Source: Herbidospora cretacea
GTDB lineage: Bacteria > Actinomycetota > Actinomycetes > Streptosporangiales > Streptosporangiaceae
Assembly (NCBI RefSeq): GCF_001570605.1
Contig: NZ_BBXG01000011.1
Coordinates: 159,106 to 223,105, forward strand
Direction: 5' to 3'
DNA length: 64,000 nucleotides
Shown one piece after another: positions 10,160 to 18,039 of the stretch. The translations under genes and the position numbers were made by a program. The notes beneath the pieces are model-generated. The model worked only from the letters and a program-made list of their open reading frames with translations. It had not been told where the DNA came from and did not search any database. Position 1 is the stretch's first letter. Each line of letters opens with the position of its first letter.

Positions 10160-10911
10160 GTCCCGTCTTCGGCCACGGCAGGCTCCGGCTCTACCTGCTC
10201 AAGCTGCTGGAGGAGAGCCCCCGCCACGGCTACGAGGTCATCCGCCTGCTCCAGGACCGCTTCCTCGGCGTCTACTCCCCCTCCCCCGGCACGATCTACC
10301 CGCGCCTGGCGCGGCTGGAGGAGGAGGGCCTGGTCACCCACGAGGTCGTCGACGGCAAGAAAGTCTTCACCCTCACCGACAAGGGCCGCGCCGAGCTCGG
10401 CGACCGCCTCGACGAACTCGCCGACCTGGAGCGCGAGATCACCGCCTCGGTCCAGGACATCGCCCGCGAGGTCAAGGAGGACGTCCGCCAGACGGTCCGG
10501 TCACTGCGCCACGAGCTGACCACGATGGCCCGCAACATCAACCACGAGACCACCGGCTCCGCCCGCGACACGCGCGAGGAGTGGAAGCGCCAGCGCGACC
10601 GCCAGAAAGAGGAGTGGTCCCGCCAGAAGCAGCAGTGGAAGATCGAGTCGGAGCGCTGGAAGGGCGAGTGGCAGCGCATCTGGACCGACACCTGGGCCAT
10701 GACCGGCTTCCAGACCCCGCCCGACGGCCTGGTCGACGACGCCAAGGCGACCGCCAACGACGCCGACCTGGGGCAGCACCTGGCCGAGTTCGTCGCCGAC
10801 ATCCGCGCCGAGGCCGCCGAGACCCGGCTGAGCGACGCCGACCTGGCGGCCTGCAAATCGGTCCTCGACGAGACCGCGGCCCGTCTCAAGTCGATCCTCG
10901 GCGACGACTGA
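10156..10911 (+). CDS. PadR-family transcriptional regulator with long coiled-coil tail
   Basis: The N-terminal 75 residues form the PadR winged helix (RLYLLKLLEESPRHGYEVIR and SPGTIYPRLARLEEEGLV). About residues 90-175 are strongly charged and predicted as coiled coil, including a striking repetitive stretch rich in Trp, Arg, Lys and Glu (EEWKRQRDRQKEEWSRQKQQ). The remaining 70 residues are a helical domain. PadR proteins usually dimerise by a short C-terminal helix, so the 170-residue tail is unusually long. Translation is coupled to the DUF4097 gene, whose promoter it probably represses. Confidence 0.85.
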   Translation: MSPVFGHGRLRLYLLKLLEESPRHGYEVIRLLQDRFLGVYSPSPGTIYPRLARLEEEGLVTHEVVDGKKVFTLTDKGRAELGDRLDELADLEREITASVQDIAREVKEDVRQTVRSLRHELTTMARNINHETTGSARDTREEWKRQRDRQKEEWSRQKQQWKIESERWKGEWQRIWTDTWAMTGFQTPPDGLVDDAKATANDADLGQHLAEFVADIRAEAAETRLSDADLAACKSVLDETAARLKSILGDD

Positions 10912-11252
10912 GTCCGATGGGGACACCGTGTGTCGTGTGCGGCCTGTCGCGCCGCTCGTGGTCGATTCTCTGCTTCCGTTACGGCTCCGCCTGGCCGGCC
11001 CCGACCGCCGCCTCCGGACCGCCCCGAGACCGGCGCCGACCGGCCGCGCCCGCTCCACCCCGTCACGGCAGCCGTGACACCACATCGACCCGCTCCTCCG
11101 GCGGCGACCCGGCCCCCTAGCCGGGAGGCGTCACACCAGCCGAGCGCCCCGGCCACAGTCATGGCGGCCGGGGCGCTCTTCGCCGCTCAGCCAGGGATCC
11201 GCGCACCCGAAATTTCGTGACATCGCCCTGGCCGGACCGTGTTCGCGTCGCC
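10912..11252. other. Convergent intergenic region, no convincing gene
   Basis: This stretch between convergent genes contains a 67-codon frame at 10917-11120 with a GC-rich, Pro/Arg/Ser-loaded product typical of non-coding high-GC DNA. I do not call it a gene. The only clear element is the terminator at 11142-11178. Confidence 0.6.
11142..11178. terminator. Bidirectional terminator
   Basis: A 13-bp perfect stem, GAGCGCCCCGGCC with GGCCGGGGCGCTC, around an 11-base loop. It lies between the convergent PadR and MDR genes and is followed by TTCG on the plus strand. Confidence 0.75.
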
Positions 11253-12215
11253 CTAGAGGGTGAAGACGATCTTGCCGAAGACGTCGCCCTCGGCCATGGC
11301 GGCGACGCCCTCGCGGGCCTCCGTCAGGGGCAGGACGCGGTCGACCAGCGGCCGGACGCCCGTCTGGTCCAGGAAGACGGCGAGGCGGCCGAGCTGGTCG
11401 CGGGTGCCCATCGTCGAGCCGATGACCTGCTTCTGCAGGAAGAAGACCTGGGCCAGGTTGGTGGGGGCCACCATTCCGCTGGTCGCGCCGCAGATCACGA
11501 CCCGGCCGCCCGGCCGCAGCGACGCGATCGAGTGCTCCCACGTCGCCTCGCCGACGCTCTCCATGACCGCGTCGACCCGCTCGGGCAGCCGCTCCCCGGT
11601 CGCGAAGGCACGGTCGGCGCCCAGCTCCAGGGCCTTGTCGCGCTTGCCCTCCGAACGGCTGGTCACCCAGACGCGATATCCGGCCGCCCGGCCGAGCGTG
11701 ATCAGCGCGGTCGAGACGCCGCCGCCCGCGCCCTGCACCAGAACGGTCGAGCCCGGCTGCAGGCCCGCCTTCTCGAAGAGCATCCGGTAGGCGGTCAGCC
11801 ACGCCGTCGGCAGGCAGGCGGCGTGCTCGAACGTCAGCCCGGCGGGTTTGGGCACCAGGTTCCGCCGGGGCACCACGACCTTCTCGGCGAAGGTCCCCTG
11901 GTGCAGTTCGGAGAGCAGGGTCCGCCGGGGGTCGAGGGTCTCGTCGCCGTCGACCGGCTCGCCGATCACCGCGTGGACGATGACCTCGTTGCCGGCCTCG
12001 TCCACCCCGGCCGCGTCGCAGCCGAGCGTCATCGGCAGCCGGTCGGGGCTGATGCCGATCCCACGAAGGGTGAACAGGTCGTGGTGGTTGAGCGCGGTGG
12101 CCCGGACCGTCACCGTGGTCCAGCCGTCGGGGACGGCGGGCTCGGGCCGCTCGCCCACGGTCAGACCCTTCAGCGGGTCGTTCGGATCGGCCTGCGATGC
12201 CGTGACTGCGATCAT
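11253..12215 (-). CDS. Zinc-free MDR oxidoreductase (quinone oxidoreductase-like)
   Basis: A 320-residue medium-chain dehydrogenase/reductase. The GroES-like N-domain has ALNHHDLFTLRGI and LGCDAAGVDEAGNEV. The Rossmann domain has VLVQGAGGGVSTALITLGRAAG for NADP(H) binding. The structural-zinc cysteines of alcohol dehydrogenases are absent, as in NADPH:quinone or enoyl reductases. The substrate is unknown. It is transcribed away from the protease array, and ATTACTCTATC near 12225-12235 is a plausible promoter. An ATG start at 12215 gives the family length. Confidence 0.85.
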   Translation of the reverse strand: MIAVTASQADPNDPLKGLTVGERPEPAVPDGWTTVTVRATALNHHDLFTLRGIGISPDRLPMTLGCDAAGVDEAGNEVIVHAVIGEPVDGDETLDPRRTLLSELHQGTFAEKVVVPRRNLVPKPAGLTFEHAACLPTAWLTAYRMLFEKAGLQPGSTVLVQGAGGGVSTALITLGRAAGYRVWVTSRSEGKRDKALELGADRAFATGERLPERVDAVMESVGEATWEHSIASLRPGGRVVICGATSGMVAPTNLAQVFFLQKQVIGSTMGTRDQLGRLAVFLDQTGVRPLVDRVLPLTEAREGVAAMAEGDVFGKIVFTL

Positions 12216-12438
12216 GTCCAGAACATTACTCTATCCCTGTTACGAGAGTGACTAAAGGGATCGAAACCCGCCGCGAATAAGTCGTAAACCGAATTGGCAA
12301 ACCAGGGATCACCTGCGGAGATGCCATTCATAACGCCAGCGCATGAATAACGGTAAGGCCAATTGACCCAGCGCTCTCGTTATATCTGCGGCGTTACCCG
12401 TGATCGCGTCATTAACGTCTGGAGCTGTTTCCACGTAT

Positions 12439-12465
12439 TTGGGACGCACCCTCAATTCGTCCCAA
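12439..12465 (+). promoter_or_regulatory. Leader hairpin of array member 1
   Basis: TTGGGACG and CGTCCCAA form a perfect 8-bp stem with an 11-base loop, ending 14 bases before the ATG and followed by GGGAAAGGA as ribosome binding site. The GGGACGC core is shared with the leader hairpins of members 5-10, although the loop differs. Confidence 0.55.
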
Positions 12466-12479
12466 GGGAAAGGACTTCC

Positions 12480-13589
12480 ATGATCTCCCGAGCACGGCGC
12501 CTCTCCATCCCCCTCGCCGGCGCGATGGTCGCGTTCGGCGTGGTGGGCGCATCCTCCGCCGCCACGGCCACGGCTCCCAGCGACGTGACCCAGAAGGCGG
12601 CCCCGACGACGGCCGCCGCGGCGGCGAACTTCTGGACCCCCGACCGGCTCCGCGCCGCCAAGGACCGGACCGAAGAACTGGGCAACGCGGTGAAGGGCTC
12701 GGGCAGCCCGAGCAACGCCGAGCCCGACGGCAAGGCCGGCGTGGTCCCGCCGATCGGCGGCGAGAAGAAGGCCACCCCGGCCACCAAGCAGGTCAACCTG
12801 CCCAACACCGTCGGCCGGGTGTTCTTCACCCTGCCCGGCAAGAACCCGCTGGACCCGAAGAGCTGGAAGTACTGCTCCGGCACCTCGATCCAGGGCAAGT
12901 TCCGCAACGTCGTGGCCACCGCCGGGCACTGTGTGTACGACCCGGCCAGCAACCGCTTCTACGACAACTGGGTGTTCATCCCCTCCTACTGGGACGGCAC
13001 CCAGGCGTGGAACGGCAAGGCCCCCTACGGCATCTACCCGGCCACCTGGTACCAGGCGCACGACGACTTCGTGGTCAAGGAGGACTACGACTACGACTAC
13101 GCGTTCGTCAACGTCGCCTCCGGCTACAAGGCGAGCTGGGAGAAGGTCGACGGCAAGTACAAGCTCGTGAAGACCGCCGTCGGCCGCCTCGGTGACAACG
13201 TCGGCGGCCAGGGCTTCACCTGGAACCGCAGCACCAAGACCAGCGTCTTCTCCTTCGGCTACCCGGCCGGCCCTCACCCGGACGGCGACCGTCCGTTCAG
13301 CGGCAAGACGATGAAGTGGTGCTACGGCCAGACCGCCTCCATGCCGGCCGCGCCGAAGTTCAACGTGCAGGAGCACGTCGGCATCAAGTGCGGCATGACC
13401 GCCGGCGCCAGCGGCGGCCCGCTGCTGTGGAACTACAAGAGCAAGACCCGCACCGGTTACCTCTACGGCGTCAACAGCATCGCCTGGGACACCGACGGCA
13501 ACGACCGGTACGACCGGCTCTCCTCGCCCTACTTCAACAGCGAGACCTACGACGTCTACAAGGTCGCGGCGAACCGCTGGACCTCGTAA
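12480..13589 (+). CDS. Array member 1: secreted trypsin-like serine protease, triad intact
   Basis: A 369-residue preproprotein. A Sec signal peptide covers about residues 1-30 and a propeptide-like region runs to about 107. The catalytic domain then starts at VNLPNTVGRVFF, as in V8/glutamyl-endopeptidase-like S1 proteases. Catalytic residues are visible: His150 in VATAGHCVYD, Asp206 in DYDYDYAFV and Ser311 in GASGGPL. Two cysteine pairs fit disulfides (YCSG with GHC; KWCYG with IKCGM). A C-terminal DTDGNDRYD resembles a calcium loop. It acts outside the cell; specificity is unknown. ATG 12480 has GGGAAAGGA before it. A strong terminator follows. Confidence 0.9.
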   Translation: MISRARRLSIPLAGAMVAFGVVGASSAATATAPSDVTQKAAPTTAAAAANFWTPDRLRAAKDRTEELGNAVKGSGSPSNAEPDGKAGVVPPIGGEKKATPATKQVNLPNTVGRVFFTLPGKNPLDPKSWKYCSGTSIQGKFRNVVATAGHCVYDPASNRFYDNWVFIPSYWDGTQAWNGKAPYGIYPATWYQAHDDFVVKEDYDYDYAFVNVASGYKASWEKVDGKYKLVKTAVGRLGDNVGGQGFTWNRSTKTSVFSFGYPAGPHPDGDRPFSGKTMKWCYGQTASMPAAPKFNVQEHVGIKCGMTAGASGGPLLWNYKSKTRTGYLYGVNSIAWDTDGNDRYDRLSSPYFNSETYDVYKVAANRWTS

Positions 13590-13605
13590 CAGGCCATGAG
13601 CACGG

Positions 13606-13636
13606 TGCCCGGGAGACGGTCGACGTCTCCCGGGCA
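13606..13636 (+). terminator. Terminator of array member 1
   Basis: A perfect 13-bp stem TGCCCGGGAGACG with its complement around five bases, followed by TCTGCTTTT. The 223-bp gap to member 2 holds no CRP-type palindrome. Confidence 0.8.
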
Positions 13637-13812
13637 TCTGCTTTTCACACGGGCCTTAGGCGGAAGGCGATCTACTCGGACGCCACAGGGACCGGTTCGG
13701 TTCCCTCGAATTGATAACGAGACAGCCAAGAACCTGTGCCTGATCACTGGTGATCTGGAAAAATCACGCCTTACGATCGATACCTCCGTCCTCAGACCCC
13801 CGAGAGGCCCTC

Positions 13813-14925
13813 ATGACCAGGCGGATCACCCTTGCCGCGGGCGGCGTCGCCGTCGCGCTGGGTGCCGCCGGGCTGCTCTCGGCGTGGAGCCCCGCGACCG
13901 CGCCGGCCACCGCCGCGCCGCGCACGGCCCCGCTGATGGAGGTCTCCGCCAAGGAGGCGGCCCCGCCCCCGGAGAAGCACTTCGGCAAGGGCGTGATGGG
14001 CTACCCGCTCGCGGCGGTCGGCTCCGACATGCAGAAGGTCGCCGCCTACTGGACTCCCGCGCGGCTGAAGGAGGCCAGCACCTACGTCCCGGCCTCCAAG
14101 GCGTCGGCCGGAGCCCGGCAGGCCCCCTCGATGGCGGAGTTGTCCGGCGAGAAGGCCCTGCTCGGCGCTCCCGCCCAGGCCGCGGCGTCGCCGACGCCGA
14201 TGGTCGGCAAGGTGTTCTTCAAGCTGGGCGACAAGGAATACTGGTGTTCCGGCTCGGTCGTCCACTCGAAATACCGCAACCTGGTCGCCACGGCCGGCCA
14301 CTGCGGCTGGTCGCTGGGCCAGAACAGGCCCGTCGAGAACTGGATCTTCATCCCGTCCTACGCGAACGGCTCCACCGACGCCGGCATCTACGTCGGCCAC
14401 ACCCTCTATCTCCACGAGGACTTCTCCGGCGCCGGCGACTACGACCGTGACTACGCCTTCGTCACCGTCTACCGGGGCTTCACCTGGAAGGGCGCCCAGC
14501 GGGTGCAGGGCGGCAAGATCGAGGACAAGGTCGGCGCGTTCCAGTTCGCCTCGACGAAGGGCCGCTCACGCCCGGTGTCGGTGTTCGGCTACCCGGCCGG
14601 CGCCCACCCCGACGGCACCCGCCCCTTCGACGGCCAGACCGTCAAGCCCTGTTCCGGCACGACCAGGGCCACCGCCGCCAGCGCCCCCACCTATCTCCTG
14701 GAGAACGGGGTGCTGCTCAACCCGTGCCCGTTCACGGCGGGCGCGAGCGGCGGCCCGTGGGTGCTCGGCTGGGATCCGGTGAAGAAGACCGGGTTCCTCA
14801 ACGGCGTGACCAGCCTGACGTGGAACATCGACGCCGACGGCAAGCTCGACGCGGCCTCCTCGCCCTATTTCAACGCGATCACCGCGCGGGTCTACCAGCA
14901 GGCGGCCAAGCAGGCGACGAACTAG
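13813..14925 (+). CDS. Array member 2: secreted trypsin-like serine protease, triad intact, most divergent copy
   Basis: A 370-residue preproprotein with an alanine-rich signal peptide (about 1-35) and a propeptide that differs from the others. Catalytic residues are His163 (VATAGHCGW), Asp213 (DYDRDYAFV) and Ser312 (AGASGGPW). Both cysteine pairs are kept. It lacks the RLGDNVGGQG strand found in the other ten copies, having EDKVGAFQF in its place, and its calcium-like loop reads NIDADGKLD. It is therefore an outlier that probably branched early. The start ATG 13813 has GAGAGG just before it. No terminator is evident in the 91 bp before member 3, so read-through is possible. Confidence 0.88.
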   Translation: MTRRITLAAGGVAVALGAAGLLSAWSPATAPATAAPRTAPLMEVSAKEAAPPPEKHFGKGVMGYPLAAVGSDMQKVAAYWTPARLKEASTYVPASKASAGARQAPSMAELSGEKALLGAPAQAAASPTPMVGKVFFKLGDKEYWCSGSVVHSKYRNLVATAGHCGWSLGQNRPVENWIFIPSYANGSTDAGIYVGHTLYLHEDFSGAGDYDRDYAFVTVYRGFTWKGAQRVQGGKIEDKVGAFQFASTKGRSRPVSVFGYPAGAHPDGTRPFDGQTVKPCSGTTRATAASAPTYLLENGVLLNPCPFTAGASGGPWVLGWDPVKKTGFLNGVTSLTWNIDADGKLDAASSPYFNAITARVYQQAAKQATN

Positions 14926-15016
14926 TCAGTGGTCTGTAAGTGCGGATAAAGCGAATGTAAAGCGCAGAAATCTACCTTCATCACAGCACACCTCATTGAT
15001 GAAGGAGCACCACTTC

Positions 15017-16210
15017 ATGCGATCCCGAGCGAAGCACCTCGCCCTCCTCGGCGCCACCGCCGGACTCCTCGGCGCCGGTCTGGCCGTCCCGACCGCCGCC
15101 AGCGCCGCCCCTGACGAGGCGTCCGACCCGCTGGCCGGCAGCGGCATCGCCGCCTGGAACGTCGTCGCCTTCTGGTACGGCCAGGCCAAGGCCAACCTGA
15201 ACGCCGCCACCCCCTACGACGTCGAGACCAAGGTCGTCGCCAAGCACCTGTCCAAGGGCGGCCCGTCGGCCGACGGCAAGCCCGGCCTGGTCCCGCCGAT
15301 CGGCGGCGCGGGCGCCACCACGTCCAAGAACGTCAACCTGCCCCGCACCACCGGCAAGGTCTTCTTCCTGGACGACGACAAGAAGCCCCGCTGGTGCACC
15401 GCCACCTCGCTCCAGGCCAAGTACAAGAACCTGGTCGCCACCGCCGGGCACTGCGTCTACGACACCGAGTCCAACGCCGCCACGCTGAAGTACTGGGTGT
15501 TCGTCCCGGCCTACTACCAGGGCAAGACGCCCTACGGCATCTACGTCGGCAAGCAGGCCTTCACCCACTACGACTTCGACGTCTACGAGGACTTCGACCG
15601 CGACTACGCCTTCGTCACCGTCTACAACGGCCTGAAGGCCCCGCACGACGGCGGCCCGCTCGACGGCGACTGGAAGCAGGTCTCCAAGAGCGAGTGGGAC
15701 AAGTACCGCTCGTACGGCACCTACCCGTGGATCGTCAGCAAGTACACGAAGAAGATCGGCTCCAAGTACTACATCTGGAAGTTCGTCGACGCGGGCCGTC
15801 TGGGTGACAACGTGGGCGGCCAGGGCTTCGCGTACAACCAGAAGAAGAACGTGAAGGACTACGTCTTCGGCTACCCGAGCGGGTCACACCCCGACGGCAA
15901 CCACGCCTACACGGGCCAGACCCAGAAGTGGTGCTACGGGACCACGTTCCCCGCCTCGGCGTCGGCCATCAAGGCCGAGGAGCTGATCGGCGTGAAGTGC
16001 AGCTTCACCGGTGAGGGCTCCTCGGGCTCGGCGTGGATGTACAAGTACAGCAACACCAGCCGCAAGGGCTACCTGAACGGCGTCACCGCCGCGGTCTCCG
16101 ACACCGACGGCAACGACCGCATCGACGTCAGCCTCTCGCCCTACTTCGACGGCGAGACCTACGGCATCTACAAGCACGCGGCGAACCTGTGGTCGGGTTC
16201 GATCGCCTGA
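15017..16210 (+). CDS. Array member 3: secreted trypsin-fold protein with altered serine loop
   Basis: A 397-residue preproprotein. The His (VATAGHCVYD) and Asp (DFDRDYAFV) of the triad are kept and so are both cysteine pairs, but the serine loop GASGGPW has become GSSGSAW. A serine still aligns with the nucleophile, yet the following Gly-Pro is replaced by Ser-Ala, the arrangement found in the dead inner copies. A 40-residue Lys/Tyr/Trp-rich segment is inserted between the Asp strand and RLGDNVGGQG. It looks intermediate between active proteases and pseudoproteases; activity cannot be judged from sequence. ATG 15017 is chosen over 14996 because GAAGGAG lies nine bases before it. Confidence 0.85.
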   Translation: MRSRAKHLALLGATAGLLGAGLAVPTAASAAPDEASDPLAGSGIAAWNVVAFWYGQAKANLNAATPYDVETKVVAKHLSKGGPSADGKPGLVPPIGGAGATTSKNVNLPRTTGKVFFLDDDKKPRWCTATSLQAKYKNLVATAGHCVYDTESNAATLKYWVFVPAYYQGKTPYGIYVGKQAFTHYDFDVYEDFDRDYAFVTVYNGLKAPHDGGPLDGDWKQVSKSEWDKYRSYGTYPWIVSKYTKKIGSKYYIWKFVDAGRLGDNVGGQGFAYNQKKNVKDYVFGYPSGSHPDGNHAYTGQTQKWCYGTTFPASASAIKAEELIGVKCSFTGEGSSGSAWMYKYSNTSRKGYLNGVTAAVSDTDGNDRIDVSLSPYFDGETYGIYKHAANLWSGSIA

Positions 16211-16226
16211 CCCCTCTGAAGTGCCC

Positions 16227-16254
16227 CGGGCCTGGCCGTTCACGGCCGGGCCCG
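16227..16254 (+). terminator. Terminator of array member 3
   Basis: CGGGCCTGGCCG pairs with CGGCCGGGCCCG (one G-T pair) around four bases, followed by TTTTCATT. Confidence 0.75.
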
Positions 16255-16310
16255 TTTTCATTCCAAGAGGAATTAGACGTACATGGCCGGATTTCGGTGC
16301 CATGAATTTT

Positions 16311-16326
16311 TGTGATCTGCGTCACA
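16311..16326. promoter_or_regulatory. CRP-type palindrome upstream of array member 4
   Basis: TGTGATCTGCGTCACA matches the TGTGA-N6-TCACA operator of CRP-family regulators on both half-sites. It lies 149 bases before the TTG start of member 4. Confidence 0.65.
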
Positions 16327-16475
16327 TCATGATCACGATTCGACCATCATCAGTCAAGTCCTCACCTGCGACAACGTGTGCACAAGAGCCCCAAAGGCCC
16401 GGTGAAGTCGCTTTGGACGTGCGCGACATCCCACGTACTGTCCTGACGGTCCCTTTACCAACGCATGGAGCACCC

Positions 16476-17675
16476 TTGAAGCGCACTCTCGCCATCTCCG
16501 GTGTGGCCGCCGGCCTCCTGGCTTCCGCCCTCGTCACCCAGCCCGCCAACGCGGCCGGCGACGTGGCGAGCGACCCGCTGGCCAAGACCTCGCTCGCGGC
16601 CAGGAACGTCGTCGCCTACTGGTTCGCGAACAAGTACGCCAACCTCGTGGGCTCGACGCCCTACAACGCCGAAACGACCTTCAAGGTCAGCAAGCACGTC
16701 TCCACCGGCGGCCCCGCCGCCGACGGGAAGGCTGGAACGGTCCCCGCCATCGGCGACGAGGCCAAGCCCGCCGGTTCGTCCAAGAACGTCAACCTCCCCC
16801 GCACCACCGGCAAGGTGTTCTTCCGCGGCGGCGACGGCAGGCCCCACTGGTGCACCGCCACCTCGCTGCAGTCGAAGTACAAGAACCTGGTCGCCACCGC
16901 CGGCAGCTGCGTCTACGACACGGTGACCAACAAGGCCACGCTCGACTACTGGGCCTTCGTCCCCGGCTACTACCAGGGCAAGACCCCCTGGGGCATCTAC
17001 GTCGGCAAGACCGCCTACACCCACTACGACTTCGACGTCTACGAGGACGGCGACCGCAACTACGCGTTCGTCACCGTCTACAACGGCCTCAAGGCCCCGT
17101 CGTCGGGCCTGCCCGCCAAGGGCAGCGAGTTCGCCCGGTGGATGCGGACCGAGAACACCAAGGAAGTCACCAAGGCCGAGTGGGAGACCTACAGCAAGGC
17201 CATCCGCTCGCCCGGCCCGATCAAGGGCAAGTACTACGTCATCCGCTTCACCGACGCCGGCCGCCTCGGCGACAACGTCGGCGGCCAGGGCCTGGCCTAC
17301 AACCAGAAGATCGGGACGAACGTCTACGTCTTCGGCTACCCGAGCGGCTCTCACCCGGACGGCAACCACGCCTTCACCGGCCACACGCTCAAGTGGAGCT
17401 ACGGCAAGACGTTCAAGGCCAAGGCGTCGGCCGTGAAGGCCGAGGAGCTCATCGGCGTCAAGTCGTCGTTCACCGGCCAGGGCGCGCTGGGCTCGGCGTG
17501 GCTGAGCCAGTACAAGAGCACCCGCCGCCTGGGCTACCTCAACGGCGTGACGAGCGGCGTCTCCGACACCGACGGTAACAAGCGCATCGACACCTCGGTC
17601 TCCGCCTACTTCGACGGCGAGACCTACGGCGTCTACAAGTCGGCCGCGAACCTGTGGAGCGGCTCGATCGCGTAA
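16476..17675 (+). CDS. Array member 4: secreted pseudoprotease, all three triad residues replaced
   Basis: A 399-residue preprotein. The triad positions read Ser144 (TAGSC), Asn (DGDRNYAFV) and Leu338 (GQGALGSAW) instead of His, Asp and Ser, and the second cysteine pair has become serine (KWSYG, VKSSF). A 60-residue insert follows TVYNGLKAP. The start is TTG at 16476 with GGAG five bases before it. Compared with members 5-9 the leader hairpin and normal ribosome site are missing: the ACGCATGGAG that serves as ribosome site corresponds to the 5' arm of that hairpin. Hydrolysis is very unlikely. A binding, inhibitor or structural role is possible. Confidence 0.85.
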   Translation: MKRTLAISGVAAGLLASALVTQPANAAGDVASDPLAKTSLAARNVVAYWFANKYANLVGSTPYNAETTFKVSKHVSTGGPAADGKAGTVPAIGDEAKPAGSSKNVNLPRTTGKVFFRGGDGRPHWCTATSLQSKYKNLVATAGSCVYDTVTNKATLDYWAFVPGYYQGKTPWGIYVGKTAYTHYDFDVYEDGDRNYAFVTVYNGLKAPSSGLPAKGSEFARWMRTENTKEVTKAEWETYSKAIRSPGPIKGKYYVIRFTDAGRLGDNVGGQGLAYNQKIGTNVYVFGYPSGSHPDGNHAFTGHTLKWSYGKTFKAKASAVKAEELIGVKSSFTGQGALGSAWLSQYKSTRRLGYLNGVTSGVSDTDGNKRIDTSVSAYFDGETYGVYKSAANLWSGSIA

Positions 17676-17691
17676 GCACTTTCGAAGGTCA

Positions 17692-17719
17692 GGGGCCCGG
17701 TCGTTTTCGACCGGGCCCT
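17692..17719 (+). terminator. Terminator of array member 4
   Basis: GGGCCCGGTCG and CGACCGGGCCC around TTTT, followed by TTTGCC. The GGCCCGGTCG/CGACCGGGCC core recurs after members 5, 6 and 7. Confidence 0.8.
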
Positions 17720-17750
17720 TTGCCGTTCGCGCCTGGTTCCATTGATCTTG

Positions 17751-17766
17751 AGTGATTTACGTCACA
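17751..17766. promoter_or_regulatory. CRP-type palindrome upstream of array member 5
   Basis: AGTGATTTACGTCACA, one mismatch from TGTGA-N6-TCACA. It lies 273 bases before the ATG. The following ATTCCCAGACTCTTC is also conserved before members 6 and 7. Apart from this box, the terminator and the leader, the 364-bp gap shows only a weak dyad near 17880. Confidence 0.6.
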
Positions 17767-17967
17767 TTCCCAGACTCTTCACAGGAACCTGTGGTTTTCT
17801 ACGCCGCCCAGCCGTCACATGCCGACGGCGGCAGAGCTGCGCTTCTACCCCTTCACTGTCATTGACATCTCTGTCAACAATTCGTCAGTGAAATCACGGA
17901 CCTGTTTCGGTCACTCAGAGCTACGGGCGAGCCTCAAGCAAACCTTCAGCCACAGAGGCCCCCGCTG

Positions 17968-18039
17968 TAAGGTCCCCTCATCCCTTTCCTGACGCATGGG
18001 ACGCAAGATGCGTCTCACGACAGACCAAGGAGTTCCCCC
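17968..18039 (+). promoter_or_regulatory. Core promoter and leader hairpin of array member 5
   Basis: TAAGGT at 17968-17973 fits a -10 element 66 bases before the ATG. At 17997-18017 TGGGACGC-AAGAT-GCGTCTCA forms an 8-bp stem with one G-T pair. AAGGAG follows as ribosome binding site. The same order and spacing recur in members 6-10. Confidence 0.6.

Noticed and set aside
10917..11120. 67-codon frame after the PadR gene
   Set aside because: The translation is Pro/Arg/Ser-rich low-complexity sequence without a ribosome site, typical of non-coding high-GC DNA.
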